Origin: Tetradesmus obliquus
Taxonomy: Eukaryota > Chlorophyta > Chlorophyceae > Sphaeropleales > Scenedesmaceae
Direction: 5' to 3'
Length of the DNA: 64,000 nt
Assembly: GCA_030272155.1 (NCBI GenBank)
Contig: CP126202.1
Span: forward strand, 2,356,001-2,420,000
The translations under genes were made by a program, and so were the position numbers. The notes beneath the pieces were generated by a model. That model had not been told where the DNA came from. It was given only the letters and a program-made list of their open reading frames with translations, and ran no database searches. Shown in pieces: positions 33,589-46,402 of the stretch. Numbering within the stretch: the first letter of the stretch is position 1; the number at the start of each line of letters is the position of its first letter.

Positions 33589-35609
33589 GGCAAGGGTGTG
33601 AGGTGACAAAAGGGTCGACGTGATGTGCACATGATGCTGCACGCTAGCAGTGTGCTAATTTCGTTGCTGGCAACGAATCCTCGGTGTGGCGTGTCACACC
33701 ACACTGCAGTGCCGTGCAGTGCCCGCAACAGCTGTGCGGCGTAGCAGCTTGCACAGGCAGATTGGCTACGCAGCAAACGCGGGCAGCTGTGTGTTACACA
33801 CAACACAGCAAAACTCAGCAGTGTGTGTGGCAGCAAAGAGCTCTCATTACACCCAGCATAGCGCACATTCACAGCAGGCATCCACGCTCTTTTGACATCA
33901 TGTGCAAGCGCAAGCACAGACGCGCTTTGCAGAGCAAAGCATGCAACTCTGATCCGCAGTGTTTTGGGAAGCAAGCACTGAGACCACTTCACTCACGGCA
34001 GTCGTTCACACTGTTGTGGTTGCTTGCCGCATCACTGACAGTGACCATGCCACTGGGGCAGGCAGTGCAGCTGGTCAGGCGTGTGCCTCCTGCGCTGTAC
34101 TTGTTGGCTGGGCAGACCACTCCAGTCTGGGTGCTGGCGTTGATGGCTTGGCCCGGGTGATTGAGGCGACGCAGAAGCCAGGCCGGGCCACTGAGAGGGA
34201 TGAAGAAAGATAGAGAGCAGCAGCAGCAGCAGCAGCAGCAGGAGGCAGGCAAGCGGCGCATGTTGGCATGTTGTCTGAGTTGACACAGCAGCGGCACGCA
34301 GCATATGTATGAGTGCACATGGCGATGGGGGTGCAACTTTTTGCTCATGGAATTGTACATAATCACACGCCTCTTCCAGAAGAGTTGCTGCTGTCAGGAA
34401 GCGGTATCGTGACGCCAATGCACAGCATCCACAGCAGCAAGCATCAACTGTGGCTCACTGCAGGACACAGCAGGACACTGCATGACGCTGCAGGACACTG
34501 CAGGACACAGCAGGACACTGCAGGACACTGCATGACACAGCAGGACACTGCAGCAAGCATTGATTGCGGCTCACCGCATGACTGCCAGTTGGTTGCACGG
34601 TTGGTGGGGGTGGTCAGGGCATCCGCAAATGCCGCGATGGACCTGTCGCATGCAGATTGCGCGCCACGTGCAGTGTCAGGCTCGTTTGCCTTTGAAACAT
34701 ACTTGGCGTTGACTCCTGCATGCAGCCAAAGGCAGACGGCGCGCTACTCAACATATTGTAAACAGTTGATTTTGCATGGCTCCTGGATTTTGAAGAACTA
34801 AGGTAAATGCACGTCGTGGCAAGGTGCAAGTCACGTGCTTTGGATGGGCTGGACACAGCACAGGGCATATAATGTGGTGGAGCTGCACTGCAGCAGCTAT
34901 ATCACAGCAAACATGCTGCTGCAGGCATCCAACTAGTGCGGCAGGATGTTGCCACTATGCTTGCAGCATGCTTACAGCCTTCTTGAGACTACAGGTGTAC
35001 CTCAATGTGTTGCAGGCTGCGCCGCTGAGCTGCCTCAACAGGCTGCACAGAGCACACCACTCACCGGGACAGTAGTTTGCATAGCCGCAGTCGACGCAGG
35101 AGGCACCGTTGTCATACTTGCCAGGTGGACACACTGCAGCAGCAGCAACATCAGCAGCAGCAGCAGCAGCAGCAAGAAACTCAATGCAAAGTTGGTGTGC
35201 TGCAGGAATTCGGCAGTGCTGCAGCCGACCAACGTGAAGTGCAAGGTGTTGCTTGAAAAGGTCAAGGCATCACATCATACAAATGATCTGGATAATCTGA
35301 CCTGCAATGTGTTGGCACACAAACCACCCACACTGAGCTAAGCAGCACACGGGAGCACAGTGGCACGCTGCTGCGGCCTCCTGCTTTCCACTCACCGCAA
35401 GCGCGACCATTGTTTTGCAGGATGTATGTAGACTGGCACGAGCTGCAAACAGCCACCGGGGCGGTAGCACTGCCCACGATTTGAGATGAGCAGCTGCCGG
35501 GCTTGCACTTGGGGATCTGAGTGCATGTGCTTTGCAGGAGTTCGCGAGCTTCTGCTAATCCTGCTAGGCAAACCAGCGCGACAAGAGCCACAAAGATGGT
35601 TCGCGCCAT
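29812..35609 (-). CDS. Array gene B: divergent GCC2/GCC3 and PAN mosaic, with in-frame TGA
   Basis: Starts at 35609 with signal peptide MARTIFVALVALVCLAGLAEA and RELLQ. Exons seen: 35609-35397, 35134-35066, probably about 34650-34577, 34195-34000, 33524-33362, 33086-32651, 32302-31679, 31162-30917 and 30476-29812. The modules have the same cysteine grammar as A, C and D (CPMGTYREG, CSTCGAG, PPGKF) but low residue identity. The last exon holds one PAN-like module (DSCVEACTQTEACHFAEFRY, then GCFLF) and no Pro-rich stalk. Exon 33086-32651 has an in-frame TGA at 32792-32790, but coding pattern continues beyond it to a perfect GTGAGT donor and joins the next exon in phase (SPDAC|YITAG). The phase between 35066 and 34000 also does not close cleanly. 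It may be a decaying gene, a readthrough or sequencing errors. Confidence 0.7.
30607..30720 (-). repeat. 38-bp tandem repeat, three copies, in gene B intron
   Basis: Unit with CAGCAGCAGAGGGGCAGCAC then CATACATTCGTAAG at 30607, 30645 and 30683. A related piece (GTTGCGCACAGCAGCAGAGG) lies at the exon edge near 30485. Confidence 0.93.
31555..31594 (-). repeat. Copy of gene B exon end plus donor
   Basis: On the plus strand, TCACCTGTGCACTGGCTGAT...CTGCCAGCCTCCT repeats 31675-31714, the end of exon 32302-31679 with its GTGAG donor. Only the 31675 copy continues into coding sequence. Confidence 0.9.
31592..31680 (-). repeat. Telomere-like degenerate repeat at a splice donor
   Basis: In gene B sense the donor begins GTGAGATTAGGGTGATTAGG and repeats GTGAGATTAGGG-type units about four times. 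It is then followed by the opposite orientation (plus strand CTAGGGTTTAGG...GGATTTAGGATTAGGGG). It resembles TTTAGGG telomere units but is imperfect. Confidence 0.75.
33231..33296 (-). repeat. 12-bp tandem repeat in gene B intron
   Basis: TTTGACCAGCAT-type units, about five, with point changes. Confidence 0.9.
34461..34550 (-). repeat. 10-bp tandem repeat in gene B intron
   Basis: Nine exact-length units of CAGGACACTG, CAGGACACAG and CATGACGCTG type. It is flanked on both sides by related segments: GCAGCAAGCATCAACTGTGG left and GCAGCAAGCATTGATTGCGG right. The right one leads to the exon end. Confidence 0.95.
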
Positions 35610-37561
35610 TTCGTTATGACAGTCGCTACAACCAGCAACTCAACTATTAAATCGTTGAAGTCTGAGGACTGAAATGGTTGGTATCAATGTGCTGTTCTTT
35701 TATACTCCAAACAGAAGGGCACGGCATATGCTTGCGACAAAGAATGCCAGCCGGGCCGGGACCGGGAGTCTACAATTCTCATGATGACACCAGTGCTAAT
35801 CGAGAGCTAATCGAGAGCGCCATAGTATGCTTGCTAGATTAGATCTTCACAATTGCTTTTGTGCGGCACTAATATAGATGCGAAGTGTGTGCAATGTGAG
35901 GTACCCGATGATGTTTGGAGGATGCATTTGCGTCTGCAGCAGGCAGCCGTTCAACCCATGGGCAGAGCAGCGGCTCACTGTGCTCGTGCCTGGGATTAGG
36001 TTCAGTCTGGAAAATCGTGCTCTATTAAAGTTAACCTAACATTTGTCCAACAACATACGCTGTGTCATTGAACGATTGTTGGTTAGGCTGGCAGGTCATG
36101 GGCAAATGCCGGCTGCTGCGCAGCACTTGAGCGTGCTTGGTGCTGACCAGGCACAATATAGCTGATAAACTGGCATCATGACAGTGGTTGCTGCCCTCCT
36201 AACTATGCACGTACATGAGGGAGATCCTTCCGCCACTGCATTTTCTGCAGGGAACACTGTGTGGCGTGCTGGAGAAACAAGGCACTACTGCCACCTTGGG
36301 CAAGCGCCTTGTGTGACAGCTGCCTATAGCGCTAGCGCTGCAGCAGTACCAGCTCGTCTGCTGGGCTTTTGGTGTAGCTTGCATTGCGAGTAGCTTCAGT
36401 GCAGGACAATGCATAGGAAACTCTTCAGCATGGTAGCTTTCGCTTGTTACAGCACAAGGAAGCACAAATATTAGCAAGCTTTTCACCAAAAAAATGACTC
36501 TGATCAGAGGCATCCAGCAACGTGCCCGGACGTTCAGTAGATGCTACCAGCACTTCATGAGCAACCTATCTGTGCAGCCTGCCATGCTGAGCATTCGTGG
36601 CAACAGGGCAGAGTGCACTCTGCACCACGCGGTGCTTGCTAGGCCTTCGTCGCTCCAAGCTAACAGTGGCTCTTTGACACCATGCTACGACACCGAATAT
36701 ACTTATTGAGCGTAGGCAAGATGCTTTGCAGCATCCCATGCACTTGATAATCACATCTACCTCTGCCATCCCACTGATGTTTGCATTGTAAGGCATGCAG
36801 CCACAAACCGTACAGCATGATGCCCATCACGCGCACTGGTTGAAACCCAGATATTCAGATAATAAGCCATAAGACAAACACCACCATAACTGCAGTCACT
36901 GCTGTAATAGCATGATGCTGCTGTACCGGGCCAAGCAAATACATTGAAGCATGCAGTATTATGAGCAATATTTCCCAATGCTGGGCACAACGCCATACCG
37001 CATACCAGCTGCAGTTGTATCTGCCATCACATATGACAGGTTAGGTACCCCTGCCAAGAACCACATCAGACTAGGCAAAGCAAAAAAGACAGCTGGACAC
37101 ATTTAAGCATAACTTTCCAAGCAGGTTCCCAAGCAGTTTTGAGGTGGCCTGACTACCTAACTACGCTGCATGGTTCAAAGCATAGCTCCACTGCTGCTGT
37201 TCTACCAGAGCAACCAACACAGCAGTTGACGTTGGCAATACAATTGATATACATAGTTGCTTCAGAATGCCTCCCACCTCATCCGGCAACCCACCAAACA
37301 CATATTGCTGCATAATGTTAATATGGGAAACCCATCAGACATTCAAGAATATGCTCATTTGTACACCAGGGACACTGACCAGTCTCAGCACTTTTGCAGC
37401 TAAGCCTGATATGTGACCATGAGTGGCTCTGCTGCACCAACGGTGTGATGCATCACCAGCATTGCCCATGCAGTGACAGCACGTGCCTCGATGCAATAAT
37501 GACCACTGCGCTGGCAGCACCAATCCAGCCATGTCTAGCTATGAAGTCCGTGAAAAGCCCT
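35610..37561. other. Intergenic between array genes B and C
   Basis: Holds the gene B promoter at its left end and the gene C 3' region at its right end. The sequence is AT-richer than the genes, with few triplet runs. No gene, RNA or mobile element recognised. Confidence 0.5.
35698..35704 (-). promoter_or_regulatory. TATA box of array gene B
   Basis: Minus strand reads GGAGTATAAAAGAAC, 90 bases upstream of the ATG at 35609. It is a good TATA consensus. Confidence 0.65.
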
Positions 37562-40500
37562 TCAAAGGTGACTGGTATCAATCACAATCCTACCAACTCT
37601 GCCACATAACTTCACACGATCAGGCAGTGTGGTTCTGTTCTGGCTCCTCATGGAGGATCTGCCAGAGTTGACCCGAGAAGCTTCGGGCTGCCTGCTGCCA
37701 ATGCCACTTTCCTTAGAAGCCCCATAAACCTGCGTAGCAGGGATGGTCTGACAAACACCTGCCTTGAGAGCTGTGGTGTACACAACCTTGATGGGAACAT
37801 CATCATCACCATTTGATGCATTTGCCGGTGTGCTGGATGTGTCCTTCTTGGATGGTGCAGGTGATGGGGACTTGGCCAGCACAGCAGGGCTTGATGACGG
37901 CTTTGGTGAGGGGGATGCAGGCGCTGCGCCAGCAACTGAAGCGATACCTGCACTGCCATAGTCATCACCATATGCGCCACCTGACAGCTTGTCCACGTCC
38001 AGAGCTTGGACACTTGCAGGACCGGAGATTGAGCTGGTGGGAGTATCAGCCATAGCCGCATACACTCCAACACCAGATGGCTCAGAATACAATCCAGGGA
38101 GGTTAGCCAAGGCTGGACTGCCACCATAAGCCCCAGGCGCAGAGTACGCTCCGAGAAGAGCTGCTGCGGCGTCATCATTTGGTGCAGGTACTTGCTCAGG
38201 GACTGGACTGATCGCCGGCTCTTCAGCTGCGGCAGGGCTGGAAGCAGGACGGGCATTAGGGGTCGGCAGCGTGTTGGTGCTGGCGTCTGTGGGGGCTGCA
38301 TTGGGCGCCGGTGGCTCAGGCAGGGTGATGGTGGCAGTGTTGTCAGACACGGGTGCGTTGTTGGTAGCAGCGTTGCCGCCGACAGGCACGTTGTTGGTAG
38401 CAGTGTTGCCGCCAACAGGTGCAATGTTTGTGCCAGTGTTGTCGCTGACAGGTGCGGTGTTGGTAGCAGTGTTGCCGCCGACAGGAACGTTGTTGGTAGC
38501 AGTGTTGTTGTTGCCGACAGGCACGTTGTTGGTAGCATTGTTGTTGCCAACAGGCACGTTGTGGGTAGCAGTGTTGCCGCCGACAGGTGCGGTGTTGGTG
38601 GCTGTGTTGCCGCTGACAGGTGCAGTGTTGGTAGCAGTGTTGCCACTAACAGGCTCCTGGGTGGTGGTCGGGGAGGGAGGTGCAGGTGCTGCTGCATTGG
38701 GTGCTGCAGTGGTGTTGTCGGGCTGGGCAAACATAGCATCCCACGGGACAACATTGATGAGGGTAGGCTCGGACCGCACGCTGCTCCTGACACCTGTTGC
38801 CAGCAGCAGCAAGCAAGAAAGCACTGGTTCGTGAGATGTCAGCGCCGTCCCATGCGCAATCTGCAGAGGTCCTGCTGTGCGCGCACAGAACAGTGCTGCA
38901 CACAACACTTGTTGCTGCCACAGCGCAGGTTGTGTGCCATATGGCTGCATGCAGGCTCCAGTGCATGGCAGAACATGTGGCGCAGGAACCCACCCCTGCG
39001 GAACTCCCCAGCTAGCAGCTTGCACTGCCAGGTGGCGTTGGCGGACACCCAGTATGCAAGGCAGGCTGACTGTGCATCACAAGCATCACTGCAGGCGGTG
39101 GGGCTGGCAGCAGCCTCCATGGTGGCGCTGTTGCCAAGCTGCCCATCCACATCTGCAAAAGCAGCGGTGCGAGTGCAAACAGATACACAGAGGCAGTCGG
39201 CATGTGGTCTAGGATGCGCAACGTCACAAGTTGCTGCTGTATGCTGTACGGCGCAGAGCAGCAGCCTGACATCGAATTGACAGTGTGCATGATGCATCAA
39301 AAGCTTGCAACATAAGTAATTGCCAGATTCTATGGAGATCATCACCACGCACAGTCACACACCTGCATCTGCCTCCCAGACAACATATGATGCGCTGCCA
39401 GCAACCTTGTAGGCAATGTATGTGTTGGGGCTAGGCTTGGCTGCCACCTCCTTCAGCCAGCAGCCATCACTGCCGTCAGTTTGTCCAGTCCTGAACATCC
39501 AGAACTGGCAGCTGGTGCAAGCATCCTGGCAGCTAGCAGCGTCGCTGGCCGCGTTGCGGGTGAGGGCAGAGTCCACAGACACGTTGCTGCTGAAAGCGAT
39601 GCTGCTATAGGGCTCTGGTGAGGTGTAGAGTGGCACACAGTCTGAGGAGCTGGAGGCAAACCAGGAGCTAGTGAACCTGCGTGCAGCGGCAAGGGCAGGC
39701 AGCAGCAGAACGTGCTGATGTACACAGGAACCCGTAGTTACGCGCATGGAGCAGCGGGAATTGTCCAGTGCGCTGAAACCATAGCTAGTACATGGCACTC
39801 AGCTGGGTCACAGTAGGCAGTGCTCGTTCTGCTGCTCAAACGCGGTCCAGCGTTGTGCCGCACAGTCTCAACCATGCTGTGCACATATTTCTGGTAGCAT
39901 CGCTCACCCTTCATCGCAAGCTGTGCATGGCTCCGGGCCACCTGGCGCGTAGTAGCCAAGCCCACAGAAGGAGCACAGCGCTTCCTCAGAATCGGATGAG
40001 CTCTGGTTCGCTGTGCTGCCGAAGCCCGGCAGGCAGTACGAGCAGTCGCTGGCAGATGTGGCGAGCACATCTGGCGCAGTGCTTGAACCGGAGGGGCATG
40101 CCTTGCAAGAGCTGGTGCCACCCTCACCCCAGGTACCTGCAGCAAGGAGGCAACAGTTACGAAAATTGTCGACGTGACAACATGACAGTCAACAGCTGTG
40201 CCCTGGCGTACAACTTACGATGGTGTGCAAAGACAGGATGTGCTGGCAAGGGTCATTGGACACATACATTTCAAACTTGATGCGGCAGGTAGGTTATTTG
40301 ACACCCACATCCCCAACCATCTGATTCAAAAACACGCCTAAAAGCAGCATTCATCACATACCTTGTGGGCAGCGCACTGCAGCGGTGGCATCATCAACCA
40401 TCTCCCAGCCAGGCAGTGCAATGCAGCTGCTGCTGCCAGTAGCTGCTGAAGCGACGGTGGACATGCCCTCAGCACATGCAGTGCAAGGCCTGCGAGTGCG

Positions 40501-43500
40501 CAAAACAACATGGGTGCAGTGGTACACCTGGGTTGGTGGTTGAGCTTGCGCCAAACGCTCGCTTACTAAATGAGACAGGCGTGGCAAACACAAGCCTGCA
40601 AGGGTTGCCTATGCAGTGCATGCATGATCTAGAACACTACGTGCTGCCTATGCAACAGACACTCCTCACCTCAAGTCAAAGCCATGGTTGTAGTAGCCTA
40701 CAGCAACAGAGACACAGGAAATGAGTCCACAAACATCAACCACCAGGCAGCATAATACAATGGCTGAGCTGCAGCTGCAGGTCATGCACATGCATCTGCA
40801 TCCGCCTGACAATAACGCATCAAATGAGGAGCACTGTTGAAGCTGTATGGCTGCTGGTGTGTGGTTTGTATGACGCAGCATATCGCAGTTAACGCTGGTG
40901 ATTGTGTGCCGCCAGTGTGCAGCCGCACCTTCAGGGCACTCTGTTGCAACGCCATGCTCCCAGCCGTAGCCTGGCAGGTTGCTGCAGTTGGCGGTGGAGG
41001 TGAACACCATAGGGCTGACAAGGGCTGAGTAGGCAGCCGAGTTCAGGGCCAGATTCTGGGGGAAAGCATCTGGGGTTGTGGTGAACTCTGGGCAGGCCTG
41101 CAGCAGCAGGCAGATGGATGCAAATTGTTAGCAGCTCAGCCTGTGATGGCTTTCCGGCATCTTATCTGCTGCAGCATCACGATACTCAAATCAAAGCCTT
41201 CCAACAGTGCACGCATACTCAAGTTCAAGTTGGGTAGATTTTGCTCACCTGGCAAGGAGCAGCAGACAGCCCAAACTGTGGCATTGCCACTCCAAAAGAG
41301 CCCAGCACACACTTGAATGCAGCAAGCGATGTGCCGTTGGTGGTGCCGATAGCCTTGCTGCCCCAGCCTGCTGGGATGTAGCATGCATCGCTGGACTCTG
41401 AGCGGGCAGCAGTTGTGAGGACGCTGAAACCGCATGACTGGCATTCCTCCAGGTTCCAGCCGCTCTTGAAGTAGCCGATGGGGCAGGGCACGGTGGTTGG
41501 CTGGGAGGCGTTTGTGATGCCTGCCAGGGCAGTGATCTCCTCAGGTACGCCGTTTGCGTAGAAGCCGGTGCCAGGAGGGGCCAGGCAGGCAGCATCACTC
41601 ACGCTCTTGGTGCTCTGCAGTCAGCACAGCAGAGCAGGTCAGCAGCAATCAATGCCAGCCGCAATGACACTGAAGGCAGCAAAATGCATAGCAACACAGT
41701 GTTGTACAGTCACTGCAGCAATGACAGGCTGTAAGTGTCACAGCAGGCTGAAGGATGGGAAGCAGTACAGGTTCAAGCAAAGAGGAAATCCCTGTATAAC
41801 GGAGCCTGGCAGAAGCGCACCTGTGTGGTGAGGCCAGCTGGGCAGGGGGAGCACACAAGCGCTCCTGCAGGGCTGAAGGTGCCAACAGGGCAGGGTTCGG
41901 CCCCTGTCACACGCTTGTCACTACTCAAGACAGCTTGGTAGCCAGAGAGGGTGATAGAACACTCCCTGTCTGATACTGAACCAGTAGCTGCTGTTGTCAG
42001 GCCCACAGGGCATGCCTGCAAGATATTGGAGGATGTTAGGGAGTCGCAGCAACTGCCAACGTGTCATGCTGTTCTGAATGCAACAGCACCAATGTATGAC
42101 AGCACAGCTTTGCAGCACTGCCCTGCACGTGGCAACACAGCAACACCACACATGCACTACCTTTACTATGTGAGTGCCAATCCAGTCCTTGCAGCATTAG
42201 GCTGGATGCACAATGATATGAGCCTGTTTCCCAGTTCTTACCTGGCACCTGGTGTTCTTGTTTATGCCCTCCTTGTATGTCCCCACAGAGCAGGGCATGG
42301 CTTGCTGGCCCTGCAGCAGTATGCGAAGTACACATCTGTAAGCAAGCCATCAGCATAAACTTGGCTTCCAACGCACATGATAGGATAACCACAGAAACAG
42401 CTGCCCTATCCTGTGGGACAAAGATGTAAAAAGTAGTGTCTTGCAGAAGCTGCTGCACCACAGGGCCTGAACTGCTCACCCTGTAGAAGTAGCCAGGTGG
42501 TGCAGCGCATGCAGCCACACTCGTGGAGCCCATCGCCTCCGTCACCAGTCCACCAGGGCACTCTGCATGCAAAGCAGGGCAGAGCAGCAGCACACATACA
42601 TTTTGGTACTTTGGTACATTATGGTATGGACAAGAGGTTGCAGCTCTTGTGGCAGCTGTTATTCCTGCACTGCAGCTGTAAGAAGACATGCTGAGGCGCT
42701 GTGCTGCAGATTGCTGCTTGCAGGACGCAGGTTTTCAGCAGGCGCACGGCATGGTGGTGGCTGCTTGCAGGACTGCCCTGTGCAGAGCATAGGACATTGT
42801 CAGGCTGCCTTGTGGAGCTGCTGGTAAACTTGCTGTGGCAGGCAGCCTCAGCTTGCTGCTTGCAGGACAGATACACCATATGGGCTGCGGCAGTTGACAT
42901 CTGAGCTGCTGACGCTTAATCAAATCATGCAGCGAGCACAACCAAGCAACACTCCAGGTTTGCTGCTGTCTTGCAGGAGAGGCCCTCTTGCAGGACAGCG
43001 CTCTCTCGCAGGACAGCAGCAAACCAACAGCAACATGAGTCTCAGATCCTGCAGGATAACCCTGCCAGCCCTGTGCTGGTCGACCCACCTGTACAGTTGC
43101 GATGGTTGCCACCAGAGTTGTAGGTGTTGACAGGGCATGGGGCTGCGGTGTCAGGGCCCGACACGTAGGCAACGCCAGGCTGCGTGATGCAGGCAGAGAT
43201 GCTTGCTGCTGTTGCGGATTTGGTGGTGAGATGGATGCCACAGGACTGACGAGGGGAATCGGCACCAGAACAGTAACTGCCCTTGTCACAAGGCAAGCAG
43301 GAGGCGTTGTCAAGGTGGTAGCCAGGGGCGCACTCTGCATGGTGTACAGGAGCAGGACAGCGAAGGTAAGGTGAGGGAGGCGCTTTGGTTGTGTGTGTTG
43401 CAACACTGGCCAACCAGGCAGCTGCTGCTAGTCAAAATCCATCGCTCATCATGCTACTCACCGCACGAGCTGCCGTCTGCTTGGACTTTGTAACTCGGGG

Positions 43501-43717
43501 AAGTGCAGGACAGGCAGATCATGGCGGTGCTGTTGCTGGCACTGTTGGTGCCCTGGACGGAGCAGCTGAGGCATTCCGGGTGCAGCTGCTTGCAGCGCTT
43601 GATGGAACGCTGAAGCAGCCTGCGGTTCGTAGAAGCATCGGAGTTGCAGGCGCTGCCTACTAGCAGCAACAAGCCGAGCAAGAGCCCGAGGCTTCGACCC
43701 ATATTGCTCATGCTCAA
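37562..43717 (-). CDS. Array gene C: secreted GCC2/GCC3 and PAN mosaic with 11-residue-repeat stalk
   Basis: Starts at 43717 (or Met 43711) with signal peptide GLLLGLLLLVGSACNSDAS and RRLLQRSIK. Exons lie near 43717-43463, 43335-43092, 42564-42482, 42315-42244, 42018-41823, 41614-41251, 41099-40931, 40706-40673, 40491-40363, 40136-39912, 39677-39364, 39153-38990 and 38793-37562. Module order matches gene D one for one: CSVQGTNSASNSTAMIC, ECAPGYH, ECPGGLVTE, GQQAMPCSVGTYKEG, CPVGLTT, CLAPPGTGFY, ACPEFTTTPDA, YYNHGFDLR, CTACAEGMST, CKACPSGSS, then two PAN-like modules (DAASCQDACTSCQFWMF and CSDACDAQSACLAYWVS). The stalk exon has repeated NTATNTAPVSG-type units and then Pro/Ser-rich sequence. 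It is about 1,160 aa. It is probably a secreted wall or surface glycoprotein, of unknown role. A TATA-like TACAAATAG lies about 65 bases upstream. Confidence 0.85.
38330..38660 (-). repeat. 33-bp coding tandem repeat in gene C stalk
   Basis: About ten units of 11-12 residues (PVGGNTATNNV / PVSGNTATNTA), with one-codon length changes such as NNNTATNN. Plus-strand core: GTTGGTAGCAGTGTTGCCGC. Confidence 0.93.
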
Positions 43718-46402
43718 GGACAGAACGATGCAACTACTGAACGTTCAAGTCGTGCTGTACCTTTCAAGCCAAATTCCAAGCCCTATTTGTACCCATCAGC
43801 TGCCCTTCTGGTACCGTCTGACACACAGCGGTTTGAACAATAACATGTGACGCGCGAGCGGGAAAGCGTATGAGGTCAATTTATGGATTCAATTATAATT
43901 TTATCGACAGTGATATCCATTGTTTAGTGTGTCTGATGTTTGTGGGTGTGGCTGGTACATGAGTCATCGCAAAATAGATGCATGCGACCCGGGTCGCCTG
44001 GCCCAGGCCCAGTGGGCCCAGGTTTGACCTGCAGTAAAAGATGGTGCCAGGCCCCACATAGCCCGGATTCGAAGGCAGGAAAGAGTGTACAAGGTATCTT
44101 GCATCTTGTCTTTTTAGCGGGGTACTGTGTAATCAAGGGCAACAAATGGGGCCTGACCACGATCTATCTTAAACAGAGCAGAGTGGCAGATCTGTCGCAA
44201 GCTGCACTGACCAGCAAAGGCCCCAGGTTCAAAACACGGCTGTGCTATACAGCATGTGTGCTTTGGTTGATGATGTGTGATGTACCGTGCGGCAAACGAT
44301 GGTCATGCAGAACCCCGCACACTACACTGCTAGCACTGGCAGTCACCCTGCAAAAGCCTGGGGTGGCGCACCTGGGCTCCGCGCCACCTCACTAAAAGCT
44401 TGCAGCCTAAGGCTACAAGCGGGGCGGCTTGCTGGCGTGCTTGATATGAGGCATGGCTTTGTGCGGTGGTTTGGCTGGCCCACTTCGTGCTCTTGTTTCC
44501 TTGCCGGGCTTGAGTGCGCTGGCCGCATGACTTCGTATATCCTGGCTGCCACCGTGATTGCCTTGCATTGTTCCCATATCTTCTGCATGTTTATCACCTG
44601 TATGTATGCTGACAGGTGAAGCCTGTTGCTAGAGTTGCTAATCGTGTGCCTTCCACCCCCTGTTGGTTGACAATCGTTCCAAATCCTTGATAAATGACTC
44701 TTGCAACCCCTAACAGTAACCAGTTACCAGTTACAATGCCACTGTGAATGCCACTGTGATTCTGCAGTCTGGATCGTGCCTTCCAAACAACTCCCGCTCT
44801 GCAGCATGCTGTTGTTGTGCTCGCTGCAACTGTGGTCCAGGATTGGTGTTGTTGCTGCTATTCGTACTATGACACAGCTTGTTTGACCACGCATGCCGTC
44901 CACACCATGCAGCACCACGTCAGGCATTCTGCATGTGTATGGTTGCAGAACAGCACGTATACGTCCTACATAGGGCTGGGGGCATGTTTGTGTGAGGTCC
45001 GGTGTTGCGCAGGTGTTTGGTACGTACCCTTGTATACAAGGCAGGCAGGCCGTGACGCTGAGGTCTGTGGATCATTTTGAAGTTCCACATTTGAGAGTGG
45101 TAAGGAGTTGACACCGAGCTTTTGTATGCATCTTGTACGATCAGGGACCCAGCGGCGTTGTTGTGGCTGGTGACGGTTGTGTACATTTTTGGTCATGCCC
45201 TTGATGCGTGGTGGGAGCTGTCAGTTCCACGACATCTGAGGGGGCATTGAGGGCGCTTCACCAAGCCATAGCAATGCAGCTGCTTACAGTGTGTGTCAGC
45301 ACCACACCATCCATCCATACATCGGCTGGCATCGGCTTGCAACTCCAGCATGTGCTGTTTGCATCAGGACACCTGAATGCCATTGAAAGACGTAAGATCA
45401 GCTGCTGCTCCTCAAGGTGCGGTGTTAACAGATCAGTTGCTGCTGTGTTTGTTGCCATTTGGCAAGTGTTAGCAGTGAGAACCGGACATTTATGCTGTGT
45501 CAGGATGAGCAGGCATATATACGGCTACAGCCCGTCACCTTCAGAGCTTACAGGCTTCCTCGAACTTGCTGCTCATTATTGCGGCTGCAGCATAATGCAT
45601 CTGCTGCTGCGGATTTAGTTAATTTGTGCATGTGAAGCATGGGCAGCTACAGTGCATAAGCGAGAACGTCTGGCCACCCTGACAATGTGTGACATGAGTT
45701 GATTACCCTGGCACCAAAGCACCGCTCACCAGACCCGCTGCTGTGCATATGGCTGCGCTTGTCAGCGTGCAGCGATCCAAACACTACAAGCACAATAAAT
45801 ACTCCAGTGACAACGTCGTACCAGAGCAAACAAGGAGATTTGGTGAACTAGATAATACATGTTTTAAATGGTTGTTCAGGGTTTTGAAAAAGAGCAAGAC
45901 TGTCTGTGACAGCCGCTACATTTGGCGGCCAATGCATACGTCCAGCTGCACATCCACATAATTTTGTCAAGATCCACTGCAGACGTATACAGCCAGTGTT
46001 CTCCTGGCAGGCGACACCAGCCTGAGACCGTACCTGAGGGCACCTGGCTAATCCGGCCAAATGGCCAAATCAAAATATGCATCAACACCATGATGGATCT
46101 ACATTTAAAAATCAATGAACATATTATCTGAGCCATCCTCATCACCATGCCACAAAGAAGTTCTGTCGTGTAATAATGCAATAGTGCATAAATGATGCAA
46201 CCAGTGTTGCTGGTAGGCGACTGGCAGGCTTGCCACAGAGGCGCCAGTGATTGTGCTGATGCCAAAGCATATCAAACAGGAAGCCCTGGCTACTAGTGTT
46301 GATGCCAAGTACTCACAATGCAAACCACCCATGCGGAGCGGCGCACTACCATGGGTCAAGGAATAAGCAGACCACCGTCCACGCAGCACTAACTGAATGC
46401 CG
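43718..46402. other. Intergenic between array genes C and D
   Basis: The right half is unremarkable. The segment 43940-44640 has a different composition from the genes, with few CAG triplets, a CGACCCGGGTCG palindrome near 43986, and B-box-like GGATTCGAA and AGGTTCAAAAC. It may be an old mobile-element or tRNA-derived remnant, but nothing diagnostic is present. Confidence 0.4.

Noticed and set aside
34461..34550. CRISPR-like array
   Set aside because: Units are contiguous 10-mers with no spacers, in a eukaryotic intron.
44170..44245. tRNA-like element (AGCAGAG and CTGTGCT ends, AGGTTCAAAAC B-box-like)
   Set aside because: The acceptor stem almost pairs, but the anticodon and T stems do not, and the D loop is too long. 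At best it is a decayed SINE.
44284..44619. Possible protein with hydrophobic C terminus
   Set aside because: No motif, no splice context, and composition like surrounding non-coding DNA.
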